This document shows positions 7,282-14,788 of a stretch of DNA of 64,000 nt, one piece after another (the stretch's first letter is position 1; every line of letters begins with the position of its first letter). A model generated the notes under the pieces. The model saw nothing but the letters and a program-made list of their open reading frames with translations, was not told the DNA's origin and made no database searches. The position numbers were made by a program, and so were the translations under genes. Origin of the DNA: Candidatus Bipolaricaulota bacterium. GTDB taxonomy: Bacteria; Bipolaricaulota; Bipolaricaulia; Bipolaricaulales; Bipolaricaulaceae. The stretch spans positions 1-64,000 of the forward strand of contig JAUQPF010000009.1 of NCBI GenBank assembly GCA_030550535.1, written 5' to 3'.

Positions 7282-8499
7282 TTAGCGACGGGGGGCCAAG
7301 GAAAGGGCGGCCATCTCCTCGGCCACCACCTTCCCCAGGCGGCGGATCCCCTCCTCGATCTCCTCCACGCTGGCCAGGGCGAAGGAGAGGCGCATGGTGT
7401 TCGGGCCGGAGCTGTCGGCGAAGAACGGCTGGCCCGGCACGTACGCCACCTTGTGGGCCAGGGCCCGCTCCAACATCTTCGTCGTGTCCACACCCTCGGG
7501 AAGGGTCACCCACACGAAAAGACCGCCCTCGGGCCTCGTCCACTCGGCCTCCTCCGGCATATGCCGCTCCAAGGCCGCGAGCATGGCCTCCAACTTCACC
7601 CGGTAGTGCTGGCACAGGAAGGCAAAGTGGCGTTTCAGGTCGTATTCGGTGAGGAAGCGCACGGCCAGCCGCTGGGTCAAGGAGGGGCCGCACAGGTCCG
7701 CCCCCTGTTTCAGGGTCACCACCATGTTCACCGCTTCCTGCGGGCCCACGAGGGCGCCCACACGCAACCCCGCGGCCAGGATTTTGGAGAAGGTGAGGAG
7801 GACGATGACACGGCCTTCTCGGTCCAGGGAGGCAACGGTGGGGATGGGCTCGCCCTTGTACCGAAGCCAGCGGTATGGGATGTCCTCCACGACAAGGAGA
7901 TCCTCTTCACCCGCGATTTCCAAAAGCTCCCGACGCTTTTCCTCGCTCCAGGTGAGCCCCGTGGGGTTTTGGAAGTCCGGGATGACGTAGATCAGCTTGG
8001 GTTCGTGTCCCGCCCTTCTGGCCTCGCGGATGGCCCGCCGCAGGAACTCCAGGTCCATGCCGTCCTTTTCCAAAGGGATCCCCACGAGGGTGGGCTGGTA
8101 GGCGCGGAAGGCCTGCAGGGCCCCAAGGTAGGTGGGCAGGCTCACGAACACCGCGTCCCCGGGGTCCAGGAAGGCGCGCCCCAGGAGGTCCAGCCCCTGC
8201 TGGGATCCGTTGGTGATGACGATCTGGTCCATGGTGGCGTGGATGCCCTCCTCCGCAAGGAAGCGGGTCAGGGCCTGGCGCAGGGGGCGTTTCCCCTCGG
8301 TGGTGGTGTACTGCAGGGACTTCACGGCGTTATGGAGGATCTCCTCCTGGGCCACGCGGGCCAGGAACTCCAAGGGGAAGGTGGCGGGGTCGGGAAGGCC
8401 CCCGGCGAAGGAGATGACGTCGGGCTGCTCCGTGTACTTCAAAAGCTCCCGGATGGCCGAGCGCTTCGCCCCTTTGGTCCGCTCCGCAAAACGTAGCAC
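7282..8499 (-). CDS. PLP-dependent aminotransferase class I/II (LysN-like)
   Basis: 405-residue fold-type I aminotransferase. Visible are the PLP-site stretch TNGSQQGLDLLGRAF, the Asn/Asp segment VIPDFQNPTGLTW and VEDIPYRWLRY, the Schiff-base lysine in LLTFSKILAAGLRVG and the C-terminal arginine region MRLSFA. The pattern resembles LysN/2-aminoadipate and broad branched-chain/aromatic aminotransferases, but substrate cannot be read from sequence. It lacks the N-terminal GntR domain of MocR regulators. It starts with GTG at 8499 after GAGGGGTG and is the last gene of the rnpA-greA-lysS-PAP2 run, 17 nt behind the PAP2 gene. Confidence 0.88.
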   Translation of the reverse strand: MLRFAERTKGAKRSAIRELLKYTEQPDVISFAGGLPDPATFPLEFLARVAQEEILHNAVKSLQYTTTEGKRPLRQALTRFLAEEGIHATMDQIVITNGSQQGLDLLGRAFLDPGDAVFVSLPTYLGALQAFRAYQPTLVGIPLEKDGMDLEFLRRAIREARRAGHEPKLIYVIPDFQNPTGLTWSEEKRRELLEIAGEEDLLVVEDIPYRWLRYKGEPIPTVASLDREGRVIVLLTFSKILAAGLRVGALVGPQEAVNMVVTLKQGADLCGPSLTQRLAVRFLTEYDLKRHFAFLCQHYRVKLEAMLAALERHMPEEAEWTRPEGGLFVWVTLPEGVDTTKMLERALAHKVAYVPGQPFFADSSGPNTMRLSFALASVEEIEEGIRRLGKVVAEEMAALSLAPRR

Positions 8500-8516
8500 G
8501 CGCGATCACCCCTCTT

Positions 8517-9107
8517 TTAGCCCACGCAACGGCTGAGCCACGGGAAAAGCCCATGGGCCAGGTACGTGCCCAGGGCCGCTCCCCCCAGAACGTCCAGCGG
8601 GTAGTGCTCCCGCAGGTACACGCGGGAAAGCCCGATGAGCCCGGCCAGGGCGTAGAGGACGAGGACGGTGTGCCAGGCCGGATAGAGGCGGGCCACCAGA
8701 TAGGCCATGGCGAAGGCCACGGCGGTGTGGTTGGAGGGAAAGGAGGAAGGGGTGAGGAACTGGTGGTGGAAACCGTGGCGGAGGAAGGCCGGCCGCGGCC
8801 GCCCCACCAGGTGCTTGAGGGCCTGGCACGCGGCCACGACCACGATGAGGGTGGCCAGCCCCAGGAGGACGTTGAGCTTGTCGCGGGGGCTGCCGAAGAC
8901 GATGAGGGCCAGGGCCAACGCCGCCCACACGTAGCCATAGCCCACGTACGTGGCCACGAGAAGGAGGAGGCTCAGACGGCGCAGGATGGGGGCAGAGCTG
9001 AGGTGCTCCAGAAGGCGCTCATCCCAAAGGAGGAGGCGTTCCACGGCCTGGTCCAGGCGGGCAAGCCCGCGCTTTCGCCACAGCCGTAGCGAACCCGCCA
9101 CCCTCAT
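8517..9107 (-). CDS. PAP2-family phosphatase, integral membrane
   Basis: 196-residue membrane protein with the three phosphatidic-acid-phosphatase motifs: KHLVGRPRP, PSNHT and SRVYLREHYPLDVLGG, in the right order and spacing. Several hydrophobic helices surround them. Family members dephosphorylate undecaprenyl pyrophosphate, phosphatidate or related lipid phosphates at the outer face of the cytoplasmic membrane; which one is not evident. The start overlaps the lysS stop by 4 nt. Confidence 0.88.
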   Translation of the reverse strand: MRVAGSLRLWRKRGLARLDQAVERLLLWDERLLEHLSSAPILRRLSLLLLVATYVGYGYVWAALALALIVFGSPRDKLNVLLGLATLIVVVAACQALKHLVGRPRPAFLRHGFHHQFLTPSSFPSNHTAVAFAMAYLVARLYPAWHTVLVLYALAGLIGLSRVYLREHYPLDVLGGAALGTYLAHGLFPWLSRCVG

Positions 9108-10573
9108 CGCAAGAGCGGAAAGGCCAGCACCTCCCGGATGGATGGGGAGTTCGTGAGGATCATGGTGAGCCGGTCGATGCCGATGCCGATCCCGCCCGCG
9201 GGCGGCATCCCCAGCTCCAGATCGCGCAGGAAGTCCTCGTCAATCCTTTGGGCTTCCTCATCCCCTTGAGCCCGCAGCCTTTCCTGGGCCAAAAACCGCT
9301 CCCTTTGCTCCTCCGGGTCGTTGAGCTCGGAGAAGGCGTTGGCCACCTCCCTTCCCGCGATGTAGAGCTCAAAGCGCTCGGTGAGGTCAGGCCGGTCCCG
9401 CTTGCGCTTGGCGAGAGGCGAGATGTCCAAGGGGTAATCCAGGACGAACGTGGGGTCCCAAAGATCCTTTTCCGCGCAGGTCTCGAGAAGATGCTCGATC
9501 ACCTTGCCCTTGGGGCCGCGCCGGAGATGCTCGGGCACGGGAATCCCTTTGCGGTCTAGCTCCACCAAGAGCTCAGGAAGCGGCTTTTCCACGTCGCAGC
9601 CGCTCGCTTCCGCCACGAGCTCCAAAAGCGGAACTCGACGCCAAGGCCGGGAGAAATTGATCATCCGGCCCTGGTATTCTAGATGGGGTGCCCCGGCCAC
9701 GGCAAGGACGCACGCCTCGATCAGCCCCTCCGCGAGCTCCATCATCCCCTGGTAGTCGGTGTAGGCTTCGTAGGCCTCCAGGGCGGTGAACTCCGGGTTG
9801 TGCTCGGAGGAGATGCCCTCGTTGCGGAAGTTGCGGCCGATTTCATAGACCCTTTCCAGGCCGCCCACAAGAAGCCGTTTCAGGTAAAGCTCAGGGGCGA
9901 TGCGCAAATAGAGGTCGCGGTCGAGCTCGTTGTGGTGGGTGACAAAAGGGCGGGCGGAGGCCCCGCCGGGGATGGGCTGAAGGATGGGGGTCTCCACTTC
10001 AATGAATCCCCGCTCATCCAGGTAGTTCCGGATGGTGCGGAGGATGAGGGCCCGCTTGATGAGGATCTCCCGGCTTTGGGGGTTGGCCAAAAAATCCAAG
10101 GCCCGCTCGCGGTAGCGGGTCTCCACGTCTCTTAGGCCATGCCACTTCTCCGGGAGGGGGCGCAGGGCCTTGGCCAAAAGCACGAGCTCCTGGGCGGCCA
10201 CGCTCAGCTCCCCGGTCCGCGTGGTGAACACCTCGCCCCGCACCCCCACGAGGTCCCCCAGATCCAGGTGCTCCACCCAAAACGCGTAGGCTTCGGGGCC
10301 CAGGGTCTGGGGGGTGAGGAAGATCTGGATTTTTCCGGAGCGGTCATGGAGGTCGGCGAAGGTGGCCCGGCCCATGCGCCGCAGGGCCATGATCCGGCCG
10401 GCCACAGCCACCCCTTGCCCCGTGTGGGTGGCTGGGTTCAGGTGGCCGAAGGCCTGGCGCAATTCGGCGGCGGTGTGGGTGCGGGAAAAGCTGTAAGGGT
10501 AGGGGTTGATGCCGCGGGCCCTAAGGCGCGCGAGCTTCTCCTTACGGGCGGCGATGAGCTCCTGCTCGGGCAT
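9104..10573 (-). CDS. lysS: Lysine--tRNA ligase, class II
   Basis: 489-residue LysRS. The N-terminal OB-fold anticodon domain includes VAVAGRIMALRRMG and FADLHDRSGKIQIF; the class II catalytic core has motif 1 (FIEVETPILQPIPGGA), motif 2 (YEIGRNFRNEGISSEHNPEF) and motif 3 (GGIGIGIDRLTMIL). Length and order are standard. The start shares one base with the greA stop (TGATG), indicating translational coupling in the rnpA-greA-lysS operon. Two lysine tRNA genes lie elsewhere in this window. Confidence 0.98.
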   Translation of the reverse strand: MPEQELIAARKEKLARLRARGINPYPYSFSRTHTAAELRQAFGHLNPATHTGQGVAVAGRIMALRRMGRATFADLHDRSGKIQIFLTPQTLGPEAYAFWVEHLDLGDLVGVRGEVFTTRTGELSVAAQELVLLAKALRPLPEKWHGLRDVETRYRERALDFLANPQSREILIKRALILRTIRNYLDERGFIEVETPILQPIPGGASARPFVTHHNELDRDLYLRIAPELYLKRLLVGGLERVYEIGRNFRNEGISSEHNPEFTALEAYEAYTDYQGMMELAEGLIEACVLAVAGAPHLEYQGRMINFSRPWRRVPLLELVAEASGCDVEKPLPELLVELDRKGIPVPEHLRRGPKGKVIEHLLETCAEKDLWDPTFVLDYPLDISPLAKRKRDRPDLTERFELYIAGREVANAFSELNDPEEQRERFLAQERLRAQGDEEAQRIDEDFLRDLELGMPPAGGIGIGIDRLTMILTNSPSIREVLAFPLLR

Positions 10574-11055
10574 CAGCCCCTCTCAATCCCCAGGATCTCG
10601 TAGCGGATCTTCCCCGCCGGGGCTTGCACCACCACCTGCTTTCCCTTGCCGTGGGTAAGGAGGGCCCGCCCCACCGGCGAGTCGATGCCGATCCGGCCCT
10701 CCAGGAGATCCACCTCCGCCGGCGGCACCAGGGTCACCGTCCACTCCTCCCCCGTCTCGATGTCCTTAAGGATCACGCGGGAGCCGATGCCCACTTCGTC
10801 CGTGCGGATCTCGTCCTCGGAGATGATGCGGGCGTTGGCCAAAAGCTCGCGCAGGGCCCGCACCTCCCGCTCCAAAAGCTCCTGCTCCTCCACGAGGTAC
10901 AGGTACTCCTTGTTCTCCCGAAAGTCGCCGCCGGAGTGCTCCTTGGCCTGGGCCAAAAGGGCCGGGATCTCCTGGTACAGCCGGCGCTCCTTGGCCTCAA
11001 GCTCGGCCTTCTTGCGCTCGTAGCCCTCACGCGTGAGGAGCGTCTCCCGTGCCAT
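10573..11055 (-). CDS. greA: Transcription elongation factor GreA
   Basis: 160-residue GreA: an N-terminal antiparallel coiled coil inserted into the RNA polymerase secondary channel and a C-terminal FKBP-like domain (LVPPAEVDLLEGRIGIDSPV). At the coil tip the usual GDLSENAEY is GDFRENKEY here, so both catalytic acidic residues (Asp and Glu) that promote transcript cleavage are kept. The 5' end overlaps rnpA by 29 nt and the 3' end touches lysS. Confidence 0.96.
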   Translation of the reverse strand: MARETLLTREGYERKKAELEAKERRLYQEIPALLAQAKEHSGGDFRENKEYLYLVEEQELLEREVRALRELLANARIISEDEIRTDEVGIGSRVILKDIETGEEWTVTLVPPAEVDLLEGRIGIDSPVGRALLTHGKGKQVVVQAPAGKIRYEILGIERG

Positions 11056-11389
11056 CGTACACCTCCTGAAATTCCCGCACCCACATCCGTGCGATCTCGC
11101 CGGGCCGGAGTTGGGCGGCCTCCGGCCGGGCGATCACCGCCACATCCAAGTGGCGAAACAGCTCCTTATTGAGCCGGAAGCCCTCGCGGATGCCCCGCTT
11201 CACGCGGTTGCGCGCCACCGCCTTTCCCACCCGCCGCCCCACCACCACGAGGAGGCGGGGCGTGGGGTCCTCCTTGCGCAGCACCCGGAAGGAGAAGAGC
11301 CGACCCTCCAGCCTTTTCCCTTCGCGGAACAGGCGGTCGACGTCGCGCTGCCGGGTGATGCGGTGCTCCCGGCCGAAGGAGAAGTCCAT
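11027..11389 (-). CDS. rnpA: Ribonuclease P protein component
   Basis: 120-residue basic protein that assists the RNase P RNA in 5' maturation of tRNAs. It carries the N-terminal REHRITRQRDVDRLFREGKR and the RNR-type signature AVARNRVKRGIREGFR that binds the RNA. The longer open frame upstream is an artefact of GC-rich sequence; the ATG at 11389 gives the family N-terminus. It is normally found with rpmH near dnaA; here it heads the greA-lysS operon instead and overlaps greA by 29 nt. A -10-like GATAAT lies 6 nt before the ATG. Confidence 0.93.
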   Translation of the reverse strand: MDFSFGREHRITRQRDVDRLFREGKRLEGRLFSFRVLRKEDPTPRLLVVVGRRVGKAVARNRVKRGIREGFRLNKELFRHLDVAVIARPEAAQLRPGEIARMWVREFQEVYDGTGDAPHA

Positions 11390-11395
11390 CGCAAA

Positions 11396-11401
11396 ATTAT
11401 C
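11396..11401 (-). promoter_or_regulatory. -10 element of the rnpA operon (near-leaderless)
   Basis: GATAAT on the minus strand ends 6 nt before the rnpA ATG, so the transcript would start at or next to the start codon. The -35 region shows only a weak TTGCGA (11417-11422). Confidence 0.45.
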
Positions 11402-11446
11402 CCCCGCCGGAGGCGGTCGCAACTGGCCCGCCGCGGCCCCAGCCAC

Positions 11447-11452
11447 TACCCT
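11447..11452 (+). promoter_or_regulatory. -10-like element of pyk (near-leaderless)
   Basis: TACCCT ends 7 nt before the pyk ATG at 11460. The 70-bp divergent gap with rnpA is the only room for both promoters. The match is modest. Confidence 0.35.
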
Positions 11453-11459
11453 TGGGCGC

Positions 11460-12827
11460 ATGCGGCGCACCAAGATCGTGGCCACGTTGGGCCCCAGCTC
11501 CTGGGCCGAGGACACCCTGGCCGCGCTGGCCCAGGCTGGGGTGAACGTGTTCCGCATCAACACCGCCCACGGCACGCCCGAGGAGCACCGCGCTCTTATC
11601 CGGCGGGTACGTGCGCTCGCCCCCTGCTGCGCCGTCCTTCTGGACACGGCGGGCCCTAAAGTCCGGGTGGGCCTGCTCCCCCAGCCCGTGGAGGTGCGGC
11701 CGGGGGAGGAGGTCCTTCTGGGCGCGGGCGGGATCCCCTTGACCCATCCCGAGGTGGTGGGGGCCGTGCCGCCGGGCGCGCGGGTCCTCTTGGCCGATGG
11801 CACCCTGGAGCTCACGGTGCTTGAGAACCACGGGGATTTTTTGCGCTGCCGCGCCGAGCGGCCGGGAACGATCCAGGCCGGGAAGGGCGTGAACTTCCCC
11901 GGCGCGGTGCTGCCCCTTCCTGCTCTCACCCCGCGGGATCGGGAGAGCCTGGCCTTGGCCCGCGAAGAGGGGGTGGAGTTCGTGGCCCTTTCCTTTGCCC
12001 AGCGGCCGGAGGACGTGGGCGAGGCCCGGGCCCTTCTCGGGAAAGATGGGCCGTGGGTGCTGGTGAAGGTGGAGCTGGCTGCGGCGGTGGCCCGCATGGC
12101 CGAGCTTCTGGCGGTGGCCGACGGAGCCATGGTGGCCCGCGGGGACCTCGGGGTGGAGATCGAACCCTACCGCGTGCCCCTCGTGCAAAGGAGGCTCGTG
12201 GACCTCTGCAACTCCCAGGCGAAGCCGGTGATCGTGGCCACCCAGATGCTCCAGAGCATGGTGGCCTCCCCGGTGCCCACGCGGGCGGAGGTGGCCGACG
12301 TGGCCAACGCTGTTTGGGATGGGGCGGACGCCCTGATGCTTTCCGACGAGACCGCGGTGGGGCGGTACCCGCGGGAGGCGGTGCGCGCCATGGACGCGGC
12401 CATTCGGGCCGCGGAGGGCGGGGAGGTGCCCATCCGCGTCCCGGGCCTGGCCCCGGAGCTCGTGGGCGAGGTGCCCGCGGCCATTGCCCAAAGCGCCTGC
12501 TCCATCGCCCAGAGCGTGGGGGCCAAGCTCATCCTCTGCGCCACCATCTCCGGCTGGACCGCTAAACTCGTGGCCTCCCTGCGCCCCGGGGTCCCCATAG
12601 CCGCGGTGACCCCGCGGCCGGAGGTTTTCCGCCGCCTGAACCTGGTGTGGGGCGTGGTGCCGCTTTTGATCCCGGAGGCGGGCACGGTGGACGAGCTTTT
12701 GGCTTTGGCCATACAGGCCGCCCGCCAAGCGGGCCTCGTGGCGGGAGGGGAGCGGGTGGTGTTCACCGCCGGGCTTCCCTTCCACCAGCCCGGCACCACC
12801 AACCTCATCCGCGTCCTGGAGGCCTAA
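11460..12827 (+). CDS. pyk: Pyruvate kinase, K+-independent type by sequence
   Basis: 455-residue pyruvate kinase, the last step of glycolysis (PEP + ADP to pyruvate + ATP). The TIM barrel starts with RRTKIVATLGPSS; catalytic VKVELAAAV and MVARGDLGVEI, followed by ATQMLQSM, are present; the C-terminal regulatory domain includes ILCATISGWTAKLVA. Two K+ ligands look altered. The usual RLNFSHG is RINTAHG (about 32-38, Ser to Ala) and the usual LDTKGPE is LDTAGPK (61-67), putting Lys where K+-dependent enzymes have Glu117 (muscle numbering). Lys at this site is known to replace the K+ requirement. The ATG at 11460 is chosen from the family N-terminus. It converges on xseB, overlapping 4 nt. Confidence 0.95.
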   Translation: MRRTKIVATLGPSSWAEDTLAALAQAGVNVFRINTAHGTPEEHRALIRRVRALAPCCAVLLDTAGPKVRVGLLPQPVEVRPGEEVLLGAGGIPLTHPEVVGAVPPGARVLLADGTLELTVLENHGDFLRCRAERPGTIQAGKGVNFPGAVLPLPALTPRDRESLALAREEGVEFVALSFAQRPEDVGEARALLGKDGPWVLVKVELAAAVARMAELLAVADGAMVARGDLGVEIEPYRVPLVQRRLVDLCNSQAKPVIVATQMLQSMVASPVPTRAEVADVANAVWDGADALMLSDETAVGRYPREAVRAMDAAIRAAEGGEVPIRVPGLAPELVGEVPAAIAQSACSIAQSVGAKLILCATISGWTAKLVASLRPGVPIAAVTPRPEVFRRLNLVWGVVPLLIPEAGTVDELLALAIQAARQAGLVAGGERVVFTAGLPFHQPGTTNLIRVLEA

Positions 12828-13084
12828 GAGGGGTCCTCCTCGGGCGGACCTTTTTCCTCCGCGGGGAGTTCTTCCTCCCGCTCTAGGCGCTCGGTGATGG
12901 TTTTGATCTGCATTTCCGCGGCGGTGATCTTGCGGCGCAGGAGGGCCACGAGGCCGGCGGCCTCGGCCACGAGGTGCGAAAGCTCGTCGATGTCCACCTC
13001 CCCCCGCTCGATTTTTTCCAAGATCTCATCGAGCCGGGCCACAGCCTGGGCGTAACTGAGCTCAGTCCGCTCCTCCACGTTCAC
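12824..13084 (-). CDS. xseB: Exodeoxyribonuclease VII small subunit
   Basis: 86-residue acidic helical protein with the XseB pattern: LSYAQAVARLDEILEKIERGEVDIDELSHLV then a second helix. XseB subunits bind the long coiled arms of XseA to form the ssDNA nuclease exonuclease VII. The gene follows xseA with a 23-nt overlap, the classic arrangement. Its 3' end overlaps the pyk stop and the pyk terminator. Confidence 0.92.
   Translation of the reverse strand: MNVEERTELSYAQAVARLDEILEKIERGEVDIDELSHLVAEAAGLVALLRRKITAAEMQIKTITERLEREEELPAEEKGPPEEDPS
12830..12855 (+). terminator. Rho-independent terminator of pyk
   Basis: Stem GGTCC (12832-12836)/GGACC (12846-12850) with a 9-nt loop and five T residues (12851-12855). 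It lies inside the 3' coding end of the convergent xseB. Confidence 0.6.
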
Positions 13085-14741
13085 CCCCTTGGGACAAAAG
13101 CCGGAGGATCCCGCGGCGCAGCTCCGCCCGGAGGGCCGTGCCCGCGGGCGCCTGGGCGGGGTCCGTCACCACCCTCCCTGAGGGAAGGCGCAGGATGGCG
13201 AAGCCCCGCTCCACCACGCGCCGGGGGTCGAGGGCACGCAGGCGGTCCTCCCGCGCCTGAAGGCGCTCCTGGGCTTGGGCCAGGCGTGCCGCGGCCAACG
13301 TGGAAAGGCGCGCTTTCTTCGCAACCAAAAGCGCTTTGGCTTGCTCCATTTCGCGGGCGGCTCCCCGGCCCAGGCGGGCCACGGCCCCCACCAGGCGGGC
13401 CTTCTCCCCGCCCAGGATGGCGCCCACCGCCCGAGGCAGGCCTTGGGCCACCCTTCGCACATGGTCCTTGGCGCCCCGCAACCGAACCTCGGCGGCCCAG
13501 GCCAGGCGGCGCCGGCGCTCCCCGAGTTTCTCCCGCTCCTGGGCCAGGCGGCCTTGGCTCTCCCGAGCCACCCGGCGCGCCTTCTCCTCCACCCCCCGGC
13601 GGGCCTCCAAGACCGCGGCCTGCGCGTGGCCCAAGATCTCGGCCATCGTTCGTTCCACACGGTCCAGGGTTTCTTGGACCCGCTGGACCAGGAGCTTGGC
13701 GGCCCCGGAGGGCGTGGCGGGCTTGGGGCGCCAGCCCACCTCGTCCAGCACGCAGCGGTCCTCCTCGTGGCCGATCCCCACCACCACGGGGATGGGGAAG
13801 AGGGCCACGGCCCGGGCCAGGGCCTCCGAGTCGAACCAGGCCAGGTCCGCCCGGGATCCCCCTCCCCGGCAGATGAGGATCACGTCGAATTGGTCCACGC
13901 GGGCGCGGAACCAGTCCAGGGCGTTGAGCACGGAGGGCTCGGTGAAGTGCCCCTGCACGCGGGCCCCGTGCACGGTGACCTGGAAGGCGAACCCCGAGGC
14001 CCTGAGCGTGTTCAGGACATCGTTTTGGGCGTCGGAGCCGAGGCTTGTGATGAGCCCCACCCTAAGGGGAAGGAGGGGGAAGGGCAGGGAACGGTTGCGC
14101 TCGAGGATCCCCTCCTTCGCGAGTTTGCGGAGGATCTCCTCCCTTCGGCGGGCGGCCTCGCCCAGGGTGTAGTGGATGTCCAGGTCCCGCACGATGAGGC
14201 GGTAGACACCCTCCCGCACCCAGAGGTCCACCTGGGCCAGGATCCGCACGGTGAGCTCGTCCTGAAGGCGGAAAGGCCAGCCCGCTTGCGCCAACTTCCC
14301 CTCGATGAGGTCGCGCTCCTCCGGGAAAAGGATGGCCTCCACCTGGGCGATGATCTTCCCCTCCCGCCGCTCCACGAGGTGAAACTCCACCCGCTCCTTG
14401 TGGGCGTTCTTGTCGTAGCCCAGGACCTCACCCACCACCCACACGGGCGCGGGGAAGGCCTGGGTCAGGGCGGCCCGAGCCAAGGCGTTCAGGGCGGAAA
14501 CGGTGAAGTCCTGTGTATTGGCCTTCCGCTCCCGATAGAGCCGCTGGGTGGCCTCGTCGAAGGAGAACCCCTCGGGCTCGAGGAGCTCCACCACGGAGAC
14601 CACGTGGTCCTTGGGCACCCGCCAAAACCGCTTTTCCCGGTCGAAGCGGCTCTCGGGGAGGGCCCGCACAAGCTGCACCAAACGGGGGTCGTAGTCGAAG
14701 TGGATGTGCAGGTATTCCCCGGCCTCCACCACTTTGCGCAT
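13062..14741 (-). CDS. xseA: Exodeoxyribonuclease VII large subunit with N-terminal HARP-like extension
   Basis: 559 residues, longer than the usual 400-460. Residues about 8-60 (LHIHFDYDP..LVQLVRALPESRFD..KRFWRVP) resemble the HARP motif of SMARCAL1-type annealing helicases. From about 77 comes normal XseA: the OB fold (FTVSALNALARAAL, VWVVGEV), the nuclease domain with GLITSLGSDAQNDVLNTL, ICRGGGSRADL and VGIGHEEDRCVLDEV, then a long arginine/alanine-rich coiled coil (about 345-500) that binds XseB, ending with RVVERGFAILR. An AAGGA site precedes the ATG. Enzyme identity is certain; the HARP assignment rests on motif similarity. Confidence 0.94.
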   Translation of the reverse strand: MRKVVEAGEYLHIHFDYDPRLVQLVRALPESRFDREKRFWRVPKDHVVSVVELLEPEGFSFDEATQRLYRERKANTQDFTVSALNALARAALTQAFPAPVWVVGEVLGYDKNAHKERVEFHLVERREGKIIAQVEAILFPEERDLIEGKLAQAGWPFRLQDELTVRILAQVDLWVREGVYRLIVRDLDIHYTLGEAARRREEILRKLAKEGILERNRSLPFPLLPLRVGLITSLGSDAQNDVLNTLRASGFAFQVTVHGARVQGHFTEPSVLNALDWFRARVDQFDVILICRGGGSRADLAWFDSEALARAVALFPIPVVVGIGHEEDRCVLDEVGWRPKPATPSGAAKLLVQRVQETLDRVERTMAEILGHAQAAVLEARRGVEEKARRVARESQGRLAQEREKLGERRRRLAWAAEVRLRGAKDHVRRVAQGLPRAVGAILGGEKARLVGAVARLGRGAAREMEQAKALLVAKKARLSTLAAARLAQAQERLQAREDRLRALDPRRVVERGFAILRLPSGRVVTDPAQAPAGTALRAELRRGILRLLSQGGERGGAD

Positions 14742-14745
14742 GTCC

Positions 14746-14776
14746 TTGACCCGAAGGTAACGTACTGCGCTACAAT
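14746..14776 (+). promoter_or_regulatory. Promoter of trxB
   Basis: -35 TTGACC (14746-14751) and -10 TACAAT (14771-14776), 19-nt spacer, ending 12 nt before the trxB ATG with no Shine-Dalgarno in between. It interleaves with the opposing xseA promoter. Confidence 0.65.
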
Positions 14777-14787
14777 GGCTCAGGCAA
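14759..14787 (-). promoter_or_regulatory. Promoter of xseA-xseB
   Basis: Minus-strand -35 TTGCCT (14782-14787) and -10 TACGTT (14759-14764) with a 17-nt spacer. Both elements lie inside or next to the divergent trxB promoter, so RNA polymerase can occupy only one at a time. Confidence 0.5.
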
Positions 14788-14788
14788 G

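Noticed and set aside
7282-8499. MocR-type transcription regulator
   Set aside because: The aminotransferase-like protein starts directly with the PLP fold and has no N-terminal GntR domain.
13166-14172. Alternative frames inside xseA rich in Arg/Trp/Ala
   Set aside because: These are other-frame readings of the XseA coiled-coil region and lack start signals and recognisable domains.
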